A DNA stretch of 64,000 bases from Athripsodes cinereus (taxonomy: Eukaryota > Arthropoda > Insecta > Trichoptera > Leptoceridae). Below, piece after piece: positions 39,198 through 50,869 of this stretch. The position numbers and the translations under genes are program-made. The stretch is taken from assembly GCA_947579605.1 (NCBI GenBank), contig OX388312.1:5828001-5892000 (forward strand). The letters run 5' to 3'. Position 1 is the stretch's first letter; each line of letters starts with the position of its first letter. The notes beneath the pieces are model-generated. The model did not search any database. It was not told the origin of the DNA and saw only the letters and a program-made list of their open reading frames with translations.

Positions 39198-40805
39198 TAA
39201 GTAATAAAATGATATTGTTTGAAGAATTTATTTGCGTGTTTTTTTTTGTGATGTTATACTTGTGAGTGTTACCGCTATGCGTTTTAATTTATTTATTTAT
39301 TTACATAAGTGTATAATTTTTGACATGAAACGTTTTAAATATTTGACATAAGAATTGTCTTTATTAATTGCATATTTATTTTAATATTTGAAAAATGCTT
39401 AAACAACTAGTTTATTTTCTAGAAACAAGTGTTTTTTCTCAACTTTATGAAAATACTGAGTTTTGATAAATAACATAATAAATAACAAAAAAAAAAAACA
39501 TCATAAATCAGTTTTTGTTTTATTTGGAAATCATTTATTTTAATCAAAATCTAAAAATATAAACAAATAGGTATATACAATGAACTATAACTGCAATATA
39601 TGAGTCTGTTTAATACAGTTTTTTGCGAGAATATCAATTTAATTTCGTATGTTTTACATAATTATGATTTTTATTTAATGAATTAATCAAAGTTTTAGGA
39701 AGTGTCACATCACCTGTGGTTATATTTAACTTAATTAATAAAAAAATATAGAAAATAATTGACCGCAATTTATTTATTTTATTCTATGGCAGTTAATTTG
39801 GTTTTGTATTAATTATAAGTCATTCTTAATATAGTTTTTTGTTGTTTTTTTTCAGCAAAAGTGAAATAAATGTATATTAGATGTTTCAATAATCAATCAA
39901 AAAAATTGTTTTCCATAATAAATTTGTAAAGAATCTTTCATTACTCCATTAAAATCGTTTTCAAGCAGTCGGTCATTTTTTAATCAATGATGAGTCTTCA
40001 GATCTTTGAATACATATTGTATTTATATGCCAACCAGTACATAATAAATATGTAGTTGAATAAATATTCAAATAAAAATATATTTATAAAATTAATTCAT
40101 TATAAAGCCTTGAAGAAATTAGTGGATATTAATTATGTAATCAATTGACCAATTATTATTTTATTCATTATTTTTCTCAATTTTATTCAAAAAATGTAAT
40201 TTTCATTCATATAAATAACAATGTAGTTTTCATCTATTTCTGATTGTCATTAGAAAGATCAGTTTAATTTTTTATTTTATTTTAATTGTAACGGCAACTT
40301 TATAAATATGTACTTTTGGAATAAGTGTATGATTAAAAAGTCATGTGATCAGATTCGTTCCGTAATAAAAATTCAATAATTCTTGTATGATTAACTCCCC
40401 ATTCATATAGATTATCAACATTGATTTGTTTTAGTACCTTAATGAAAATGTCTATTCTGGTAGACAGAAAACAAATAATGAAATGCTGCCCTTTCAGTGA
40501 AGACTGATATCTTGATAGGAATATTTTTTCTTACGCCAACTTTCTCTGCCTTCACTACATGGCCACGTTTCATTATTTATGATTGTGCAATTTAAGACCC
40601 AGTTATGTTTTTTACTTTGAGAAGGTTTTTTCTTTTTATATCTATCATTCTGTTTTCCTGATTACTCATAAACGATTGGATGAAATTTGAAGACAGAATA
40701 GAATTTATGCATTCTATCTTTTGCTCTATTGGTAATATCTGTACATAATAATATTCTATTTATTTATTTTATATTTTGTACAAGCAGTAGGGTTACTTTT
40801 GAAAC
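39198..40805. other. AT-rich intergenic DNA, no gene seen
   Basis: No open frame of note, RNA gene or bounded repeat. Composition is very AT-rich throughout. Confidence 0.55.
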
Positions 40806-40974
40806 AATCTAAATACGATCTTAATCTTGTCTTGATTTTAAACATACAACGCGTGAAGGGACTGTTGTAAAAATGCCGCGCTACCGCAAGCTTGGTATGC
40901 AGTATTTTTGACTATAGTCCCTTCGCGCGTCGTATGATTAAGATCAAGACTAGATTAAGACCGTATTTAGATTT
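40806..40974. mobile_element. MITE with about 30-bp inverted ends
   Basis: The left end AATCTAAATACGATCTTAAT mirrors the right end (reverse complement AATCTAAATACGGTCTTAAT). Inside, CGCGTGAAGGGACT pairs with AGTCCCTTCGCGCG. About 169 bp and non-coding. Confidence 0.75.
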
Positions 40975-41180
40975 TGCCAAGAAAAGCCCTGCAGTTCCAA
41001 CTATGATTTAAGCAGTCAGACTTTAGAATAAGATTCACTCATTGTAATTTAATTTTATTTAATAGTGTGACTAATTGATTTTTGAAAAAAAAAAACTATA
41101 TATGTAATAAGTACCAGCTATAATCATAAATAAAAATATACCTTTATGTAGTATGACATAAAAATAATATAAAACAAATG

Positions 41181-41429
41181 ATGAGGGGTTCACATGCAAA
41201 GGCACATAGATCCATTTCTCACAAATATTGATCTAAGAACACATATGTTTGTATTTTTGCTGGCTACACTGTAGGTATTTTGATGGGTACAGTGAAAAGC
41301 TGTCTCCATCCTCGAAAATTAATTATGAATAACTGTTTTAGTATCAAAAACACAGAAATAGAAATATTCTGTTTTCTCAGTTTCAATATTATTGTATCAA
41401 TGTGTCTTTGCTGCATGTGAACCCCTCAT
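41181..41429. mobile_element. MITE with TIR starting ATGAGGGGTTCACATGCA
   Basis: The 18-base left end ATGAGGGGTTCACATGCA has a perfect reverse complement TGCATGTGAACCCCTCAT at 41412-41429. The 249-bp element has no ORF. It is immediately followed by ATG, so ATG or AT may be part of the target duplication. Confidence 0.85.
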
Positions 41430-42127
41430 ATGTGAATCTAATTTTCTTGTGATTCTTGTTGGATTCATAAAACTCAGTTTTTTGTACATAATTTATTCAG
41501 TAAATGTTTAGATACCAATATGTTCTTTAAGGATAATGTTTTATGTTATAATGTGATGATATTTTCTAACTTACCTAGAAATTATGAAAAAAAAATAGCA
41601 TTTCAGTTATATTCTACCCAAAATCACAACAAATATTGATTTCTTGAATGATAAAAATTATTGAATATAATAATTGAAAATATTTGTTCCATCTTACATT
41701 GTTTAGCTACTTATTTTTTTTTTTTGTTTTCAACCAAGTGCAATAATTTATGAAGATATTATTTTTACTGAATTCGAAATTCAATATAAAATTGTTTTCA
41801 TTCATACATGCTTTTGTGAGCTTTGTTGAGCGCGTACTATGAAATAAACATTGTTTTTTTTTTACATAACGTACCAAACTAATTATGTTTCATTTCTATT
41901 GAAAATTCCCCAGTTACTTATTTACTTTTATAAATTTTTTATTTTTATACATACCTAGAAGATGTGGTTTCAGTAGCTCAAATCATACTGCCGCCAACTT
42001 ACTCCATCTTCACAATACAACCATATCGCTTAGTGTGAAGATATTTGGAACATTATTATTATTTTATTGGTGTCATTTACTGCCAAAGCATCGTAAGGAT
42101 AAGTACTGTATAATTTTGACATATTAT

Positions 42128-42340
42128 CTGTCTATACCATCACGGCATCTGTCACAAGTAGCAGATCGTTTCCATGTAGATAATAAATATACAGGTCATT
42201 CTCTCCATGATATAAAAAATAGTTCTTTCAGAATGGGTAACATACGTCATCAGTAAATTTAAGATGGAAAATGATGTTTTATGAGTACCTACCTCCCTTT
42301 TACAGGACCCTCGAAAATTAAAAACAAACATATATGATAT
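42128..42340 (-). mobile_element. Tail-sharing SINE, near full length
   Basis: CTATACCATCACGGCATCTG, TCACAAGTAGCAGATCGTTT, CAGAATGGGTAACATACGTC and TTTACAGGACCCTCGAAAAT follow the family order in reverse complement. Moderately diverged. Confidence 0.65.
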
Positions 42341-42404
42341 TTGTGTTAAATTCAAAACAAAATTCTCATAGAAAATCAAAAAAAAAAATACATACCTTAT
42401 AATA

Positions 42405-42990
42405 TCACGTCAATTCCCACAAGTGGAGTAGCCAGCGGACTAACTGCATGTAATAAACATGCATATTATTATTATAAAGACTTTATTCAATCAATAATAA
42501 TAATAACAAACATGAAAAGCTGAGACAACACGGCTTCACGTAAGTTGCAGCAGTCTCACTAGGTTGCCCTGTATGGAGGCGTGCTGCGTATAAAAATAAT
42601 AAATAATATACAGTATACAATTAACAAACGATAATTATATCCAGCAAAAAAGTCACAATGAACAAATAAATAAATTAACTAATTAATTAAAAATGAAAAT
42701 ATGTCAATTAAACGCAAGCACAATAAGGTAAACATATGAGTATATGGAAAATTAAATAAACAAAAAAATCACAATGAATAAATAAATAAATCAACTAATT
42801 AATTAAAAATGAAAATGAAGAGATTATTCTCTTCATGTCAATAAAATGTAAGACTATCAGAATGGGTGCCATATTGAACGCTGAACTAAAGATGTTAAAT
42901 GCCTGAAACATGATGTTTTATAAATACCAATATGCCTTTTACAGGATACTCAAAAACTTAAAGAAAAAATGGGGGACCTATTTTTATTGT
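42405..42990 (-). mobile_element. Tail-sharing SINE split by a nested LINE-tail insertion
   Basis: The tail half lies at 42405-42468 (CAATTCCCACAAGTGGAGTA, CTGCATGTAATAAACATGCA) and the rest at about 42835-42990 (CAGAATGGGTGCCATATTGA, TTTTACAGGATACTCAAAAA). Between them about 365 bp were inserted, beginning TTATTATTATAAAGACTTTA and containing GTAAGTTGCAGCAGTCTCAC, GGAGGCGTGCTGCG and a duplicated AATAAATAAATTAACTAATT region. The insert resembles an antisense LINE 3' tail (compare 45935-46020). Confidence 0.65.
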
Positions 42991-43062
42991 GGACTCCACT
43001 AGGTGGAGTTGATTATCAATAAAGTACGTACCTATAGAATTAAGTTTGAAGCATTAAGGGTT

Positions 43063-43620
43063 TTCCCACCTTTTTCCCCTGGATGTTTAAAGAGCTGAGC
43101 TCCTATATCATCCAGACTCAACGAAACAAAAGAAAAGTTCAAAGGGAGGGCTCAGGATTTGCCTTAAGGGCTCCCCCCGACAAAATCCTCCCCGAAACTA
43201 CAACCCTTAATGTCCCTTGGAGGAGATACTCACTACAAGGCACTACTCACTACTACAATGTTCTTACAAACTATGTTCTTACAGTTACGTATTGCTACGT
43301 ACTAAAATTCTTAACACTAAAGACAACACTTTACAGCTTATTATCCAAGTAGTAGAGTATTCAAGACAATAATAATAAATGCTTACCGATCATACTCACC
43401 ACTGCCAAACACAAAATTTCCTCCTTATTGAATTTGAAAGAAACAAAAAAAAATTAAAGGGAAAGAAACACATTAGACTTCCAAGGGTAGAGTATGAAAG
43501 GGGAAGCAAATAAGCAATTGATCAACAACAACAAAAGAATAAAATGACAAAACCAAGGGACAGAGTGCTTGAAAAAGCCACCTCCAACGACAGGTCAGTG
43601 AGTGGAGTAAGTTTGAAGCA
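43063..43620. other. Unassigned, relatively GC-rich segment
   Basis: Two GC-richer patches, 43063-43230 and 43540-43615 (GAAAAAGCCACCTCCAACGA, CAGGTCAGTGAGTGGAG), stand out from the AT-rich surroundings. An 89-codon open frame at 43083-43352 has no recognisable motif. It may be part of an unrecognised transposon. Confidence 0.3.
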
Positions 43621-44037
43621 AATTGAAATAATAACAATTCTGCATAGTTTGTAATTATACAAAAATATTAATTGAAAAAATATAATGTGCTGTTGCTATC
43701 ACTAACAGCCGAGTTATTTATTTATATACATAAAGGTAGGTATATACCTGATAGTAATACAAAAACATTAAATACACTTTAATGCAAATCAAGAAGGAAA
43801 ACAATGTATTTTAATGAGAATTAATAGGATTAAGATTAGTCACCCAGAAGATCAGAAGATTTTATATCTACTCATGTACATATTATAATTTCTAGAATCT
43901 TGTATATTAATTAACTTGGCTTACTCATAGATCCGTCACACCTATCTAATCTAGCAAGGATTGAAATGATGTAGCCCCCTCTATAGTCTCCCTGATTCTT
44001 GAGAAGTGGTGGTTAATTTAGAAATATTTCAATAATA

Positions 44038-44226
44038 CCCCCTATTCTAAGAACGTTCCTAAATTTTATAATTATATAAGGTCACTTAAGTGCACATTAG
44101 TATTCTATAAACTCTAAAATATCATATAAATTATTTTTTTTATTTCAAGTGAACTTAAGTGACCTTAATTATAAAATTTAGGAACGTTATTATTTTAGTT
44201 CGAATCAATAGGTAGAGAATAGGGGG
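44038..44226. mobile_element. TIR MITE with TA target duplication
   Basis: CCCCCTATTCT at 44038 mirrors AGAATAGGGGG ending at 44226, and TA flanks both ends. Inside, AACGTTCCTAAATTTTATAA pairs with TTATAAAATTTAGGAACGTT, and AGGTCACTTAAGT with ACTTAAGTGACCT. 189 bp, no ORF. Confidence 0.8.
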
Positions 44227-44419
44227 TAATATCCTTTTTTATTTAGCTTTTCAGCAGGTTTTTACTTAATTTAAATAGGTAACTACTTGGTTATTTTTTT
44301 TTTGTTTTCGGCGTGTTTTGATATCTTTTTTTTTCTTCATTTATGACATAGCATCCTACGAGGATGATTTGTGCCAAAAACAGTCTCCAAATATAGTTAA
44401 ATAGTCAAGAAGATAGTCA

Positions 44420-44710
44420 TCACAGAATAATGAAATTGGCCTTCATTGATTTGAGAAGGGACAAATAGATTGATTCGGATGTCATACTCAGCAATGATTC
44501 AATACTCAAAGGAAATTGGCAATCGTTCTGAAGAGCATCAACGAAAATATCATACGCATCCCTGATAGGGCACCCCAGGAAAACATGGTCAAGCGTCTCT
44601 TCGTCCAAGCCGCACTCGCAGTATGGACTTTCAACAAGTTGAATTTTAAAAAGATGAGCGTCTTTTGATATCTTATTTAATTTAAAAGTTAACAAATTTA
44701 GAAACAACAC
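44420..44710 (-). mobile_element. LINE C-terminal zinc-motif fragment
   Basis: A 96-codon - strand frame encodes FKIQLVESPYCECGLDEE then TLDHVFLGCPIRDAYDIF, the CxCGxxEETxxHxxxxCP motif of Jockey/R1/I-type LINE proteins, and runs to a stop in EANFIIL-like sequence. No RT core remains. Confidence 0.75.
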
Positions 44711-44794
44711 ACATCAGGAAATGAAAAATAAAAGATGTCTACAAAGAACGAAAAAAACGAGTACCTAGTGATAACTCAAAATATGCAGAAAAAT

Positions 44795-45027
44795 CTGTGG
44801 CGACAAGGTAAAGGGGCATAAGTCAGTTTTGCTGTGTTGAGTTATTCCCTCCACAGAAATGTAGGTAGGTAGGTATATGTCATACCTCACAAAGAAATGG
44901 CATCAAGGATAGCCTATGGTACTAGGTAACCCTTGATACCATTATTTGTGAGGTATGAAATACACCTACATTTCTGTGGAGGGAATAACTCAAAACTGAC
45001 TCACGCCCCTTTACCTTGTCACCACAG
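44795..45027. mobile_element. Long-TIR MITE, about 233 bp
   Basis: The left arm CTGTGGCGACAAGGTAAAGG mirrors the right end (CCTTTACCTTGTCACCACAG). Pairing continues through GAGTTATTCCCTCCACAGAA / TTCTGTGGAGGGAATAACTC and CATACCTCACAAA / TTTGTGAGGTATG, so almost the whole element folds back. AAAT precedes the left end and follows the right end, a candidate 4-bp target duplication. Confidence 0.85.
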
Positions 45028-46589
45028 AAATATAGGTACATAAAATACCTATACAAAAATATGTACGAATATAAAGGTTAATAGGTAGGTATTTGTACAT
45101 AGGCTCATCTATTTACCTGAATATCAGCATTGAATACTACGCAAAATGTATTAATTTAATATGTATGTTTAATTATGTATAGGAGTAACATTCATCAAAG
45201 GATTGGCACAATACAATAATGATTTACTTGCAATAATGTACAAACGTACATTTAGGTATAAATGTATTTTGTATTACAACAATAATCTAATGTATTATAC
45301 ATATGTCTATTTGTGTTGAGCGATTCATTTAGGATTGTATTCTGCTTCAATAGTAGCAGGTAAACTACATAATTACCTATATATAATGCGAAGCATTGTA
45401 TAGATATATTTACATACTAAAATAAATAAAATTGTACATATAATAATTATCTTACTGATCAGTAGATAGGCAGGTACCTACACTATTAATATGTGAATTT
45501 TATGGATCATTTCCAACTAACTTTCAAGGGATTGGGAAAATGGTATGATTAAATAAATTGGTTGAAAATTATTGTTAAGATTAATTATTTATTTATCTAA
45601 ATAAGGGTTTTGGCACCTACTAAACTTAGGTCATTTATACACCGATCAAATATTATTCAAAAAAAATAGGTATAGGGATAGAAAAATAATGCGATTTTTT
45701 TTATGATTTTTTGATTCAGTAGACATTTAAGTATTTTACAAAACTCTGTTTATACATGGAAGAAAACATATTTGGTTTTAGTTTTCCTTTATATTGAATT
45801 ATAAAGTGAACTGGTTTCGACTTTCAAAATCATTGTCAAAAAAACTAAAACCGATTGTATTACCTTCCATATACATACCTTTTCTTGTGTTTTGACAACA
45901 GGTTTTTATATTATTCTGCATGCTATTCCCAGTAAAGTATTCAATTTAATTCAATTTATTCAATTATAAACAATACCTCAAAACAGCAACTAAGGTTGCT
46001 GGTGTCAGAGGCGTGCAGTATTACAAATCTGGTAAAACAATTCATAAATTTAAATTATTTGATATTATAGTAAAATATAAGACACCAGAGCAAAGAAATC
46101 ACAGAACAGCAACACTATTGAAAACAAAAAACACAAAACACTATCACAAACATTGAGAAGTCATTACTAACTCTTGATAGTAATTGCTTTTATAATTATT
46201 ATTTGAAATTATCCATTGAAACCTAGGTATAATAAGTAAAAAAAAACTGGATGTATTTGGGGGGGGGGGGGCATATATTTTATATGTTTGGTGAGACTTA
46301 TCTAAAGTTTTTATCCAAAGTTAACAAAACAAATAGGTACTTATTATTTTTCTGTTATAAACAACACAACGCCAGCGCTCCAATTTGGTATTATTATTAT
46401 AATTATTAATACATATGCAGACACTATAGTCACAGGTGTTTTAAGTTATTTTATATTTAAAATAGAGCTACCTGTACAAGACAGTGTTAATATACATAGT
46501 AAATATGCGCCTATATTGATTTGTAGGTATGTACAGAGGCGTCTTAATACATATATATGTATGTGTGTGTGTTGTTTATACATATGGAT
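45028..46589. other. AT-rich intergenic DNA with repeat pieces, no gene
   Basis: Holds a LINE-tail-like piece at 45935-46025 (CAGCAACTAAGGTTGCTGGT, AGAGGCGTGCAGTATTAC; compare 42540-42600) and a G-run at about 46258-46270. No exon was seen. Confidence 0.5.
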
Positions 46590-46815
46590 TGTCCACAACA
46601 TCAGGCACCCAGGATGTTTATTACAATCGCGGAGGGTAGGGTCGAAGACAGAAATGATAGCAACCGATCAAGAGATGCTTATATGGACCAACTGAAGAAA
46701 GACACATGAACTGTGGCACATACGTAGAACTAAAGAGACTAGCTGAAAATAGGGAGGAATGGAGAAGAAAATCCAAGCTCGTTGTAGATCGATCCAATGG
46801 ATGTAGCTCACTATA
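46590..46815 (+). mobile_element. LINE 3' end, family 1
   Basis: ACATCAGGCACCCAGGATG, TGGACCAACTGAAGAAAGAC, GAAAATAGGGAGGAATGGAG and AAGCTCGTTGTAGATCGATC match 21270-21470. The frame is broken by a small deletion after AAAGACACATGAACTGTGG. It ends at ACTATAAATTATG. Confidence 0.8.
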
Positions 46816-46914
46816 AATTATGTATATATTTTTATATTTTAGTCATCTATAACAGTAACGCAGTGAATGATATAAGGTTATTTTTGTTAAAAACTCAAAA
46901 ACAACCTTATACAC

Positions 46915-47035
46915 CTTCCACAGTAAGCTAAAAGCTTGTGTCGTAAAAGGGGAGTTTGCCGGCACCTGAGATCGAATCACGGACCCCCTGTTCACGAGGC
47001 CGAGATTCTACCTACAGGCTACCGACGAACTCAAA
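46915..47035 (-). mobile_element. tRNA-like SINE head
   Basis: On the - strand: AGTTCGTCGGTAGCCTGTAG, AATCTCGGCCTCGTGAACAG, then a B-box-like GTGATTCGATCTC and GGTGCCGGCAAACTCCCC. The tail side (46870-46930) has ACAACCTTATACACCTTCCA, also seen at 55943-55965. This fits a second tRNA-derived SINE family. Confidence 0.5.
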
Positions 47036-47039
47036 TTTA

Positions 47040-48094
47040 AAAGTAAACAAACACCCTTAGAAATAAGACCCAATATAATTACCTACACTAGGATCTCGGA
47101 TATTGCTGTTGGACCGTCATATCCTTTTACTCAAGATATTCCTATTTCAAACCTTCTGCCGACACAAACAATTATACTGCATAACACTGTAAGGCTTTTT
47201 TTGGGTGGGTTTGAGTTTATTTCAAGAAAAAAAAACTTTTATTTGCAGGTTTTTAGTTTTGTCATACTATCTACTAATAATGCCATCGACAGTCCAATAG
47301 TCCAACATACGACATTACAAAAACAGTGTACTTATCAACTACGTATTAAAGTTATGCCTTAGATAGAATATATCGAACGTAGGTACAAATACATTGATAC
47401 CTACCTGTATCTTTATAATACAGGTGAGTAAGTAGGTAGGTGCCTACCTGTACATAAACGCTAAAGTATTTTACATACAGCACACAAATACGTTTTCATT
47501 ACCTATATAATAAACCTATCAGTAAGTGGTTGGTAGTGTGGTAGTTAGCAAAGTGACAGTTTAAATTATTGACAATAATTTTTACAATTTACAGGTTGTG
47601 TTCGTATACCGTGTGTGATTGTGCTTCTGCATATTGTATCAATCTCTATTATTGTTTCGATTGGTGAGATGTTTGTGGAGATGATAATAATATAAATTCT
47701 TATTGATGTTGTTACTAGTGTGAAGAAGTTAGAATTTAGTTCGACATTGTGGCGCAAAGGGGCGCTTGTAGTTTTTCTCAATATTGTGCAATTTTTATTT
47801 TATTACGCAACCCAGCCAACTAGGGGTGATTTGTGAATAATCGTAAAAGTGGAAATATTGATATTTTTTTTAATTCCCTGTAGAAAAATATAAATTTATT
47901 TAAGTTTGTAAATAAATTGATTATTTTTAAGTGAATTTATGTGATATCTAAGTAATTTTTTACAAGTATTTGACAAAAAACATGTCTGCTTTATACATTT
48001 TTATAGCAGTGTTTGGACGTGTGGAAATAAAACTGCATGTTAGTAGTGAATAATTGAAACACAATAAACAGTTAATTATTTATTAATTAATTTT
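47040..48094. other. No certain gene
   Basis: AT-rich with mixed-composition patches (about 47520-47830). No recognisable exon. It could include 5' sequence of the gene whose coding start is at 51877, but nothing in the sequence proves this. Confidence 0.35.
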
Positions 48095-48175
48095 TATCAT
48101 ACCACCACGGCAATTCCCAAAAATGGGGTATCCAGCGGTCAACTGCATGCATGCACACTGTCCTCAAACAAATAT
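48095..48175 (-). mobile_element. Tail-sharing SINE fragment
   Basis: TACCACCACGGCAATTCCCA, then AAATGGGGTATCCAGCGGTC, AACTGCATGCATGCACACTG and TCCTC. Only the tail-proximal 80 bp are clear. Confidence 0.6.
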
Positions 48176-48334
48176 ATTCAGAATTATAAATATTCCACAT
48201 GCAATGATTAATCGAAACTACACCGCAAAAAAACATCATTTCAATGAAGCTTTATCATTTAACTCGTCTTTTGTTCCTTAGTACATTTAAATCTTTTTTA
48301 GAATAGTCAAGTCGTAAAATAATTACCTACTGGT

Positions 48335-48740
48335 TAAGGCGCCAAAATGTTCACTGAGAAGAATGGTTGGTGAAGCGTTGTGGGATAGAGTGAAGAATGA
48401 GAATATCGGGAGAATGAGCGGATGTGAAAAGAATGTTGTAGATAGAATGCGTGTAAATAAGTTGCGATGTTTTGAACATGTTGAGCGAATAAAAGATGAA
48501 AGAATGACGAAGAAGATGTATTAACCTGAAATACATGGGGTACGTGGACGTCCAAGAACCACGTGGACGGACGGCCGCGTGTTGAATAAGAGAAATTGGC
48601 GTGCATGTATGTGAAACTGGATTAGGTATGTTGAGGAAGCGAAAGAAATTTGTAAGGATAGATCTATATGGTGTTCCATTCTCTCTGTCTACCCCTCCTG
48701 GGACACGGCATGAGGGTATAGATGGAGAAGTGGTATAGAT
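48335..48740 (+). mobile_element. LINE 3' end, family 2, decayed
   Basis: TTCACTGAGAAGAATGGTTG, TGAGAATATCGGGAGAATGA, CATGTTGAGCGAATAAAAGA and ACGTGGACGGACGGCCGCGT align in order with 36870-37290. There are in-frame stops (for example TTAACC after the MTKKMY block) and a deletion of the WLDHVDQ segment. Ends CCCCTCCTGGGACACGGCAT. Confidence 0.8.
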
Positions 48741-49539
48741 AGATACCTAGATAGACGTTCAGGATCTAAAAACTTAGTAGATTCTTGCGTAGGTATAGGG
48801 ACCTCTTACAAATAAGTTTCAAAAGAATAACAATATGTAAATTTTTGGATGAATGAATCAAGCATTAGTGAAATTCAAGTGAGTTGAGTGTTCTGTATTA
48901 TTTCATAATCATTTAGGGGCCAAACAAATTGTCTAAAAAACAAATATGTAAGGGGTATCGTTTGAATAAAATCTTCTTGCTATGTTTGTCACAAGTGGGT
49001 CAATCCTTTTTGGACAATCTAATCCTTATTGTTTTAATCCTTGTGAAATCCTTCTCTATATATATATTATACAATACATATTACTATATTAGCTATTATA
49101 AAGCATGAGTACCTCATACAGCCAGTAGCGTGACTAATTTGTATTTTTGGGAATATCTAGGTAGGTATTACAATGCTCGTCATACAATCAAAATTACAAT
49201 ATCCATTGATTCATAAATTGTATAATATATACATTATTGTTTTGATATACCACAAGTAGGTACTGTTTGAATTAATAATCAGCCACAATGTGTTATGATA
49301 TTGTTAATCATTGTTTTTGTTTTTAATTATATTAATAAGTAATTGACTCACCAAGAAAAAAACAGTAGAATAATATTTATTATTTCAAGTTTGAAATTAT
49401 TCAGATAATACCTACAGAATATTATATCTTAATCGTATCTCAAAAGCATGTGTTTTTCTTAATTGATTTATTTATTAAAAAATACGTGGCAATAAGCCTT
49501 TTACATGTTAACAAAATATAAAATATATACATATACATA

Positions 49540-49735
49540 GGGCGTCCGAGAATCACGTGGCTTGATCACGTGGACCAAATTCTCAAGGACGGCCGCGTGT
49601 TGAGTAAGAGTAACTGTATGAATGTGGAGGAAGCGAAGGAAGTGTGTAAAGATAGATCTGTTTGGCGTTCCGTTCTCTCTGCCTACCCCACTTGGGACAC
49701 GGCGTGAGGGTATAGTATAGTATAGTATAGTACAT
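49540..49735 (+). mobile_element. LINE 3' end, family 2
   Basis: GGGCGTCCGAGAATCACGTG, GCTTGATCACGTGGACCAAA, AAGGACGGCCGCGTGTTGAG then TACCCCACTTGGGACACGGC and a tail of repeated TATAG. Good similarity to 37080-37290 with a short internal deletion after GAGTAAGAG. Confidence 0.8.
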
Positions 49736-49995
49736 AGACATAATTATGTGTAAAATAATTTATGTTGTCGAAAATTAAACAGTAACCAGAGAATATCATA
49801 ATAACAAACAAATAGTAAAAAAAAACAATATCATACATTATAAATGCGAATTGTTGTATTATTTATGCGAAGGTTGCCTCAAATGCAGGTATGTGCTTAA
49901 TTTTTTTTTGATGATATTTCAGAGCATGGGTTTATAAATCCATTTATATGAATCTTTTATTAAATGAATGTGTTTTCAAGTAACCTTTTTCATCT

Positions 49996-50085
49996 CACTA
50001 GTTGAAAATAGGGAGAAATGAAGAAGAAAATTCAAACTTGTTGCAGACCAATCCAATGGATTATAACTTACTATGTACAATTTAT
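49996..50085 (+). mobile_element. LINE 3'-terminal fragment, family 1
   Basis: TTGAAAATAGGGAGAAATGA, AGAAAATTCAAACTTGTTGC and AGACCAATCCAATGGATTAT match the last 90 bp of 21410-21490. Confidence 0.7.
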
Positions 50086-50300
50086 TGTACATCTCTTTCT
50101 AATTTTTTTAATAAGGGCAGCGCCCGCCACATACCTCGTGCCGTACCTGGAGATATGTTTCTCCATAACGACACACACATGCACAATCAGGATTTAATGT
50201 CACATTAAAGCGAGAAATGCTGCCCCGAGGGAGCACTCTAGATTTAGTGGCCACACACCAAAAATGTTGGTGCAAAAAGGGAAGGGAATAAATAGGAAAA
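50086..50300. repeat. Unclassified dispersed repeat candidate
   Basis: GC-richer segment with GGGCAGCGCCCGCCACATAC, TCGTGCCGTACCTGGAG and TGCTGCCCCGAGGGAGCACT. It follows the family-1 LINE end directly. No coding motif; probably part of another transposon, which I cannot place. Confidence 0.3.
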
Positions 50301-50869
50301 TACCCATGAATATTTATTTTATTCTCTCTCTGAATATTTCCTTAATCGCATAAATGTTTGATCGATGATAGTTTGAGTAATTTTTTTGAAGTGCTATACT
50401 TTTCGGCCGGTAATGGTAGGACGCCACTGTGTTTTACATTAATATTATACTGTTTTATTTAGCAAGCAATTTCAGCTGTTTTAGCCAATTTATAGTTAAA
50501 CTCTTCAACCCTTTTAAAATCCGAATAAGAGAAGATGTTTCTAACAGTCTACCCGTATTTTATGTCTCTGAAATTTTACTACCCCCTACTTATATCTATA
50601 CCAAATAGGTACCTACATACCTATAACATCCTGTGAGTTAATTTTACTTATAAATATACATATTACGTAAAGTAGGTACACAAGCGCTTTTCATAAAATA
50701 GTTTATCAAAATATTCTTGTAAGAAATATCAAAATTATGTCCATCACAACATGCTAAATGATAAAAAAAAATAGAAATATGGGTAAACCAATAGTTTAAA
50801 AATTCTACATAAAAAGAAACTAAAGGATGTCGATGTCAATTTCGATAGTATGTCATTAGTATGTTATTA

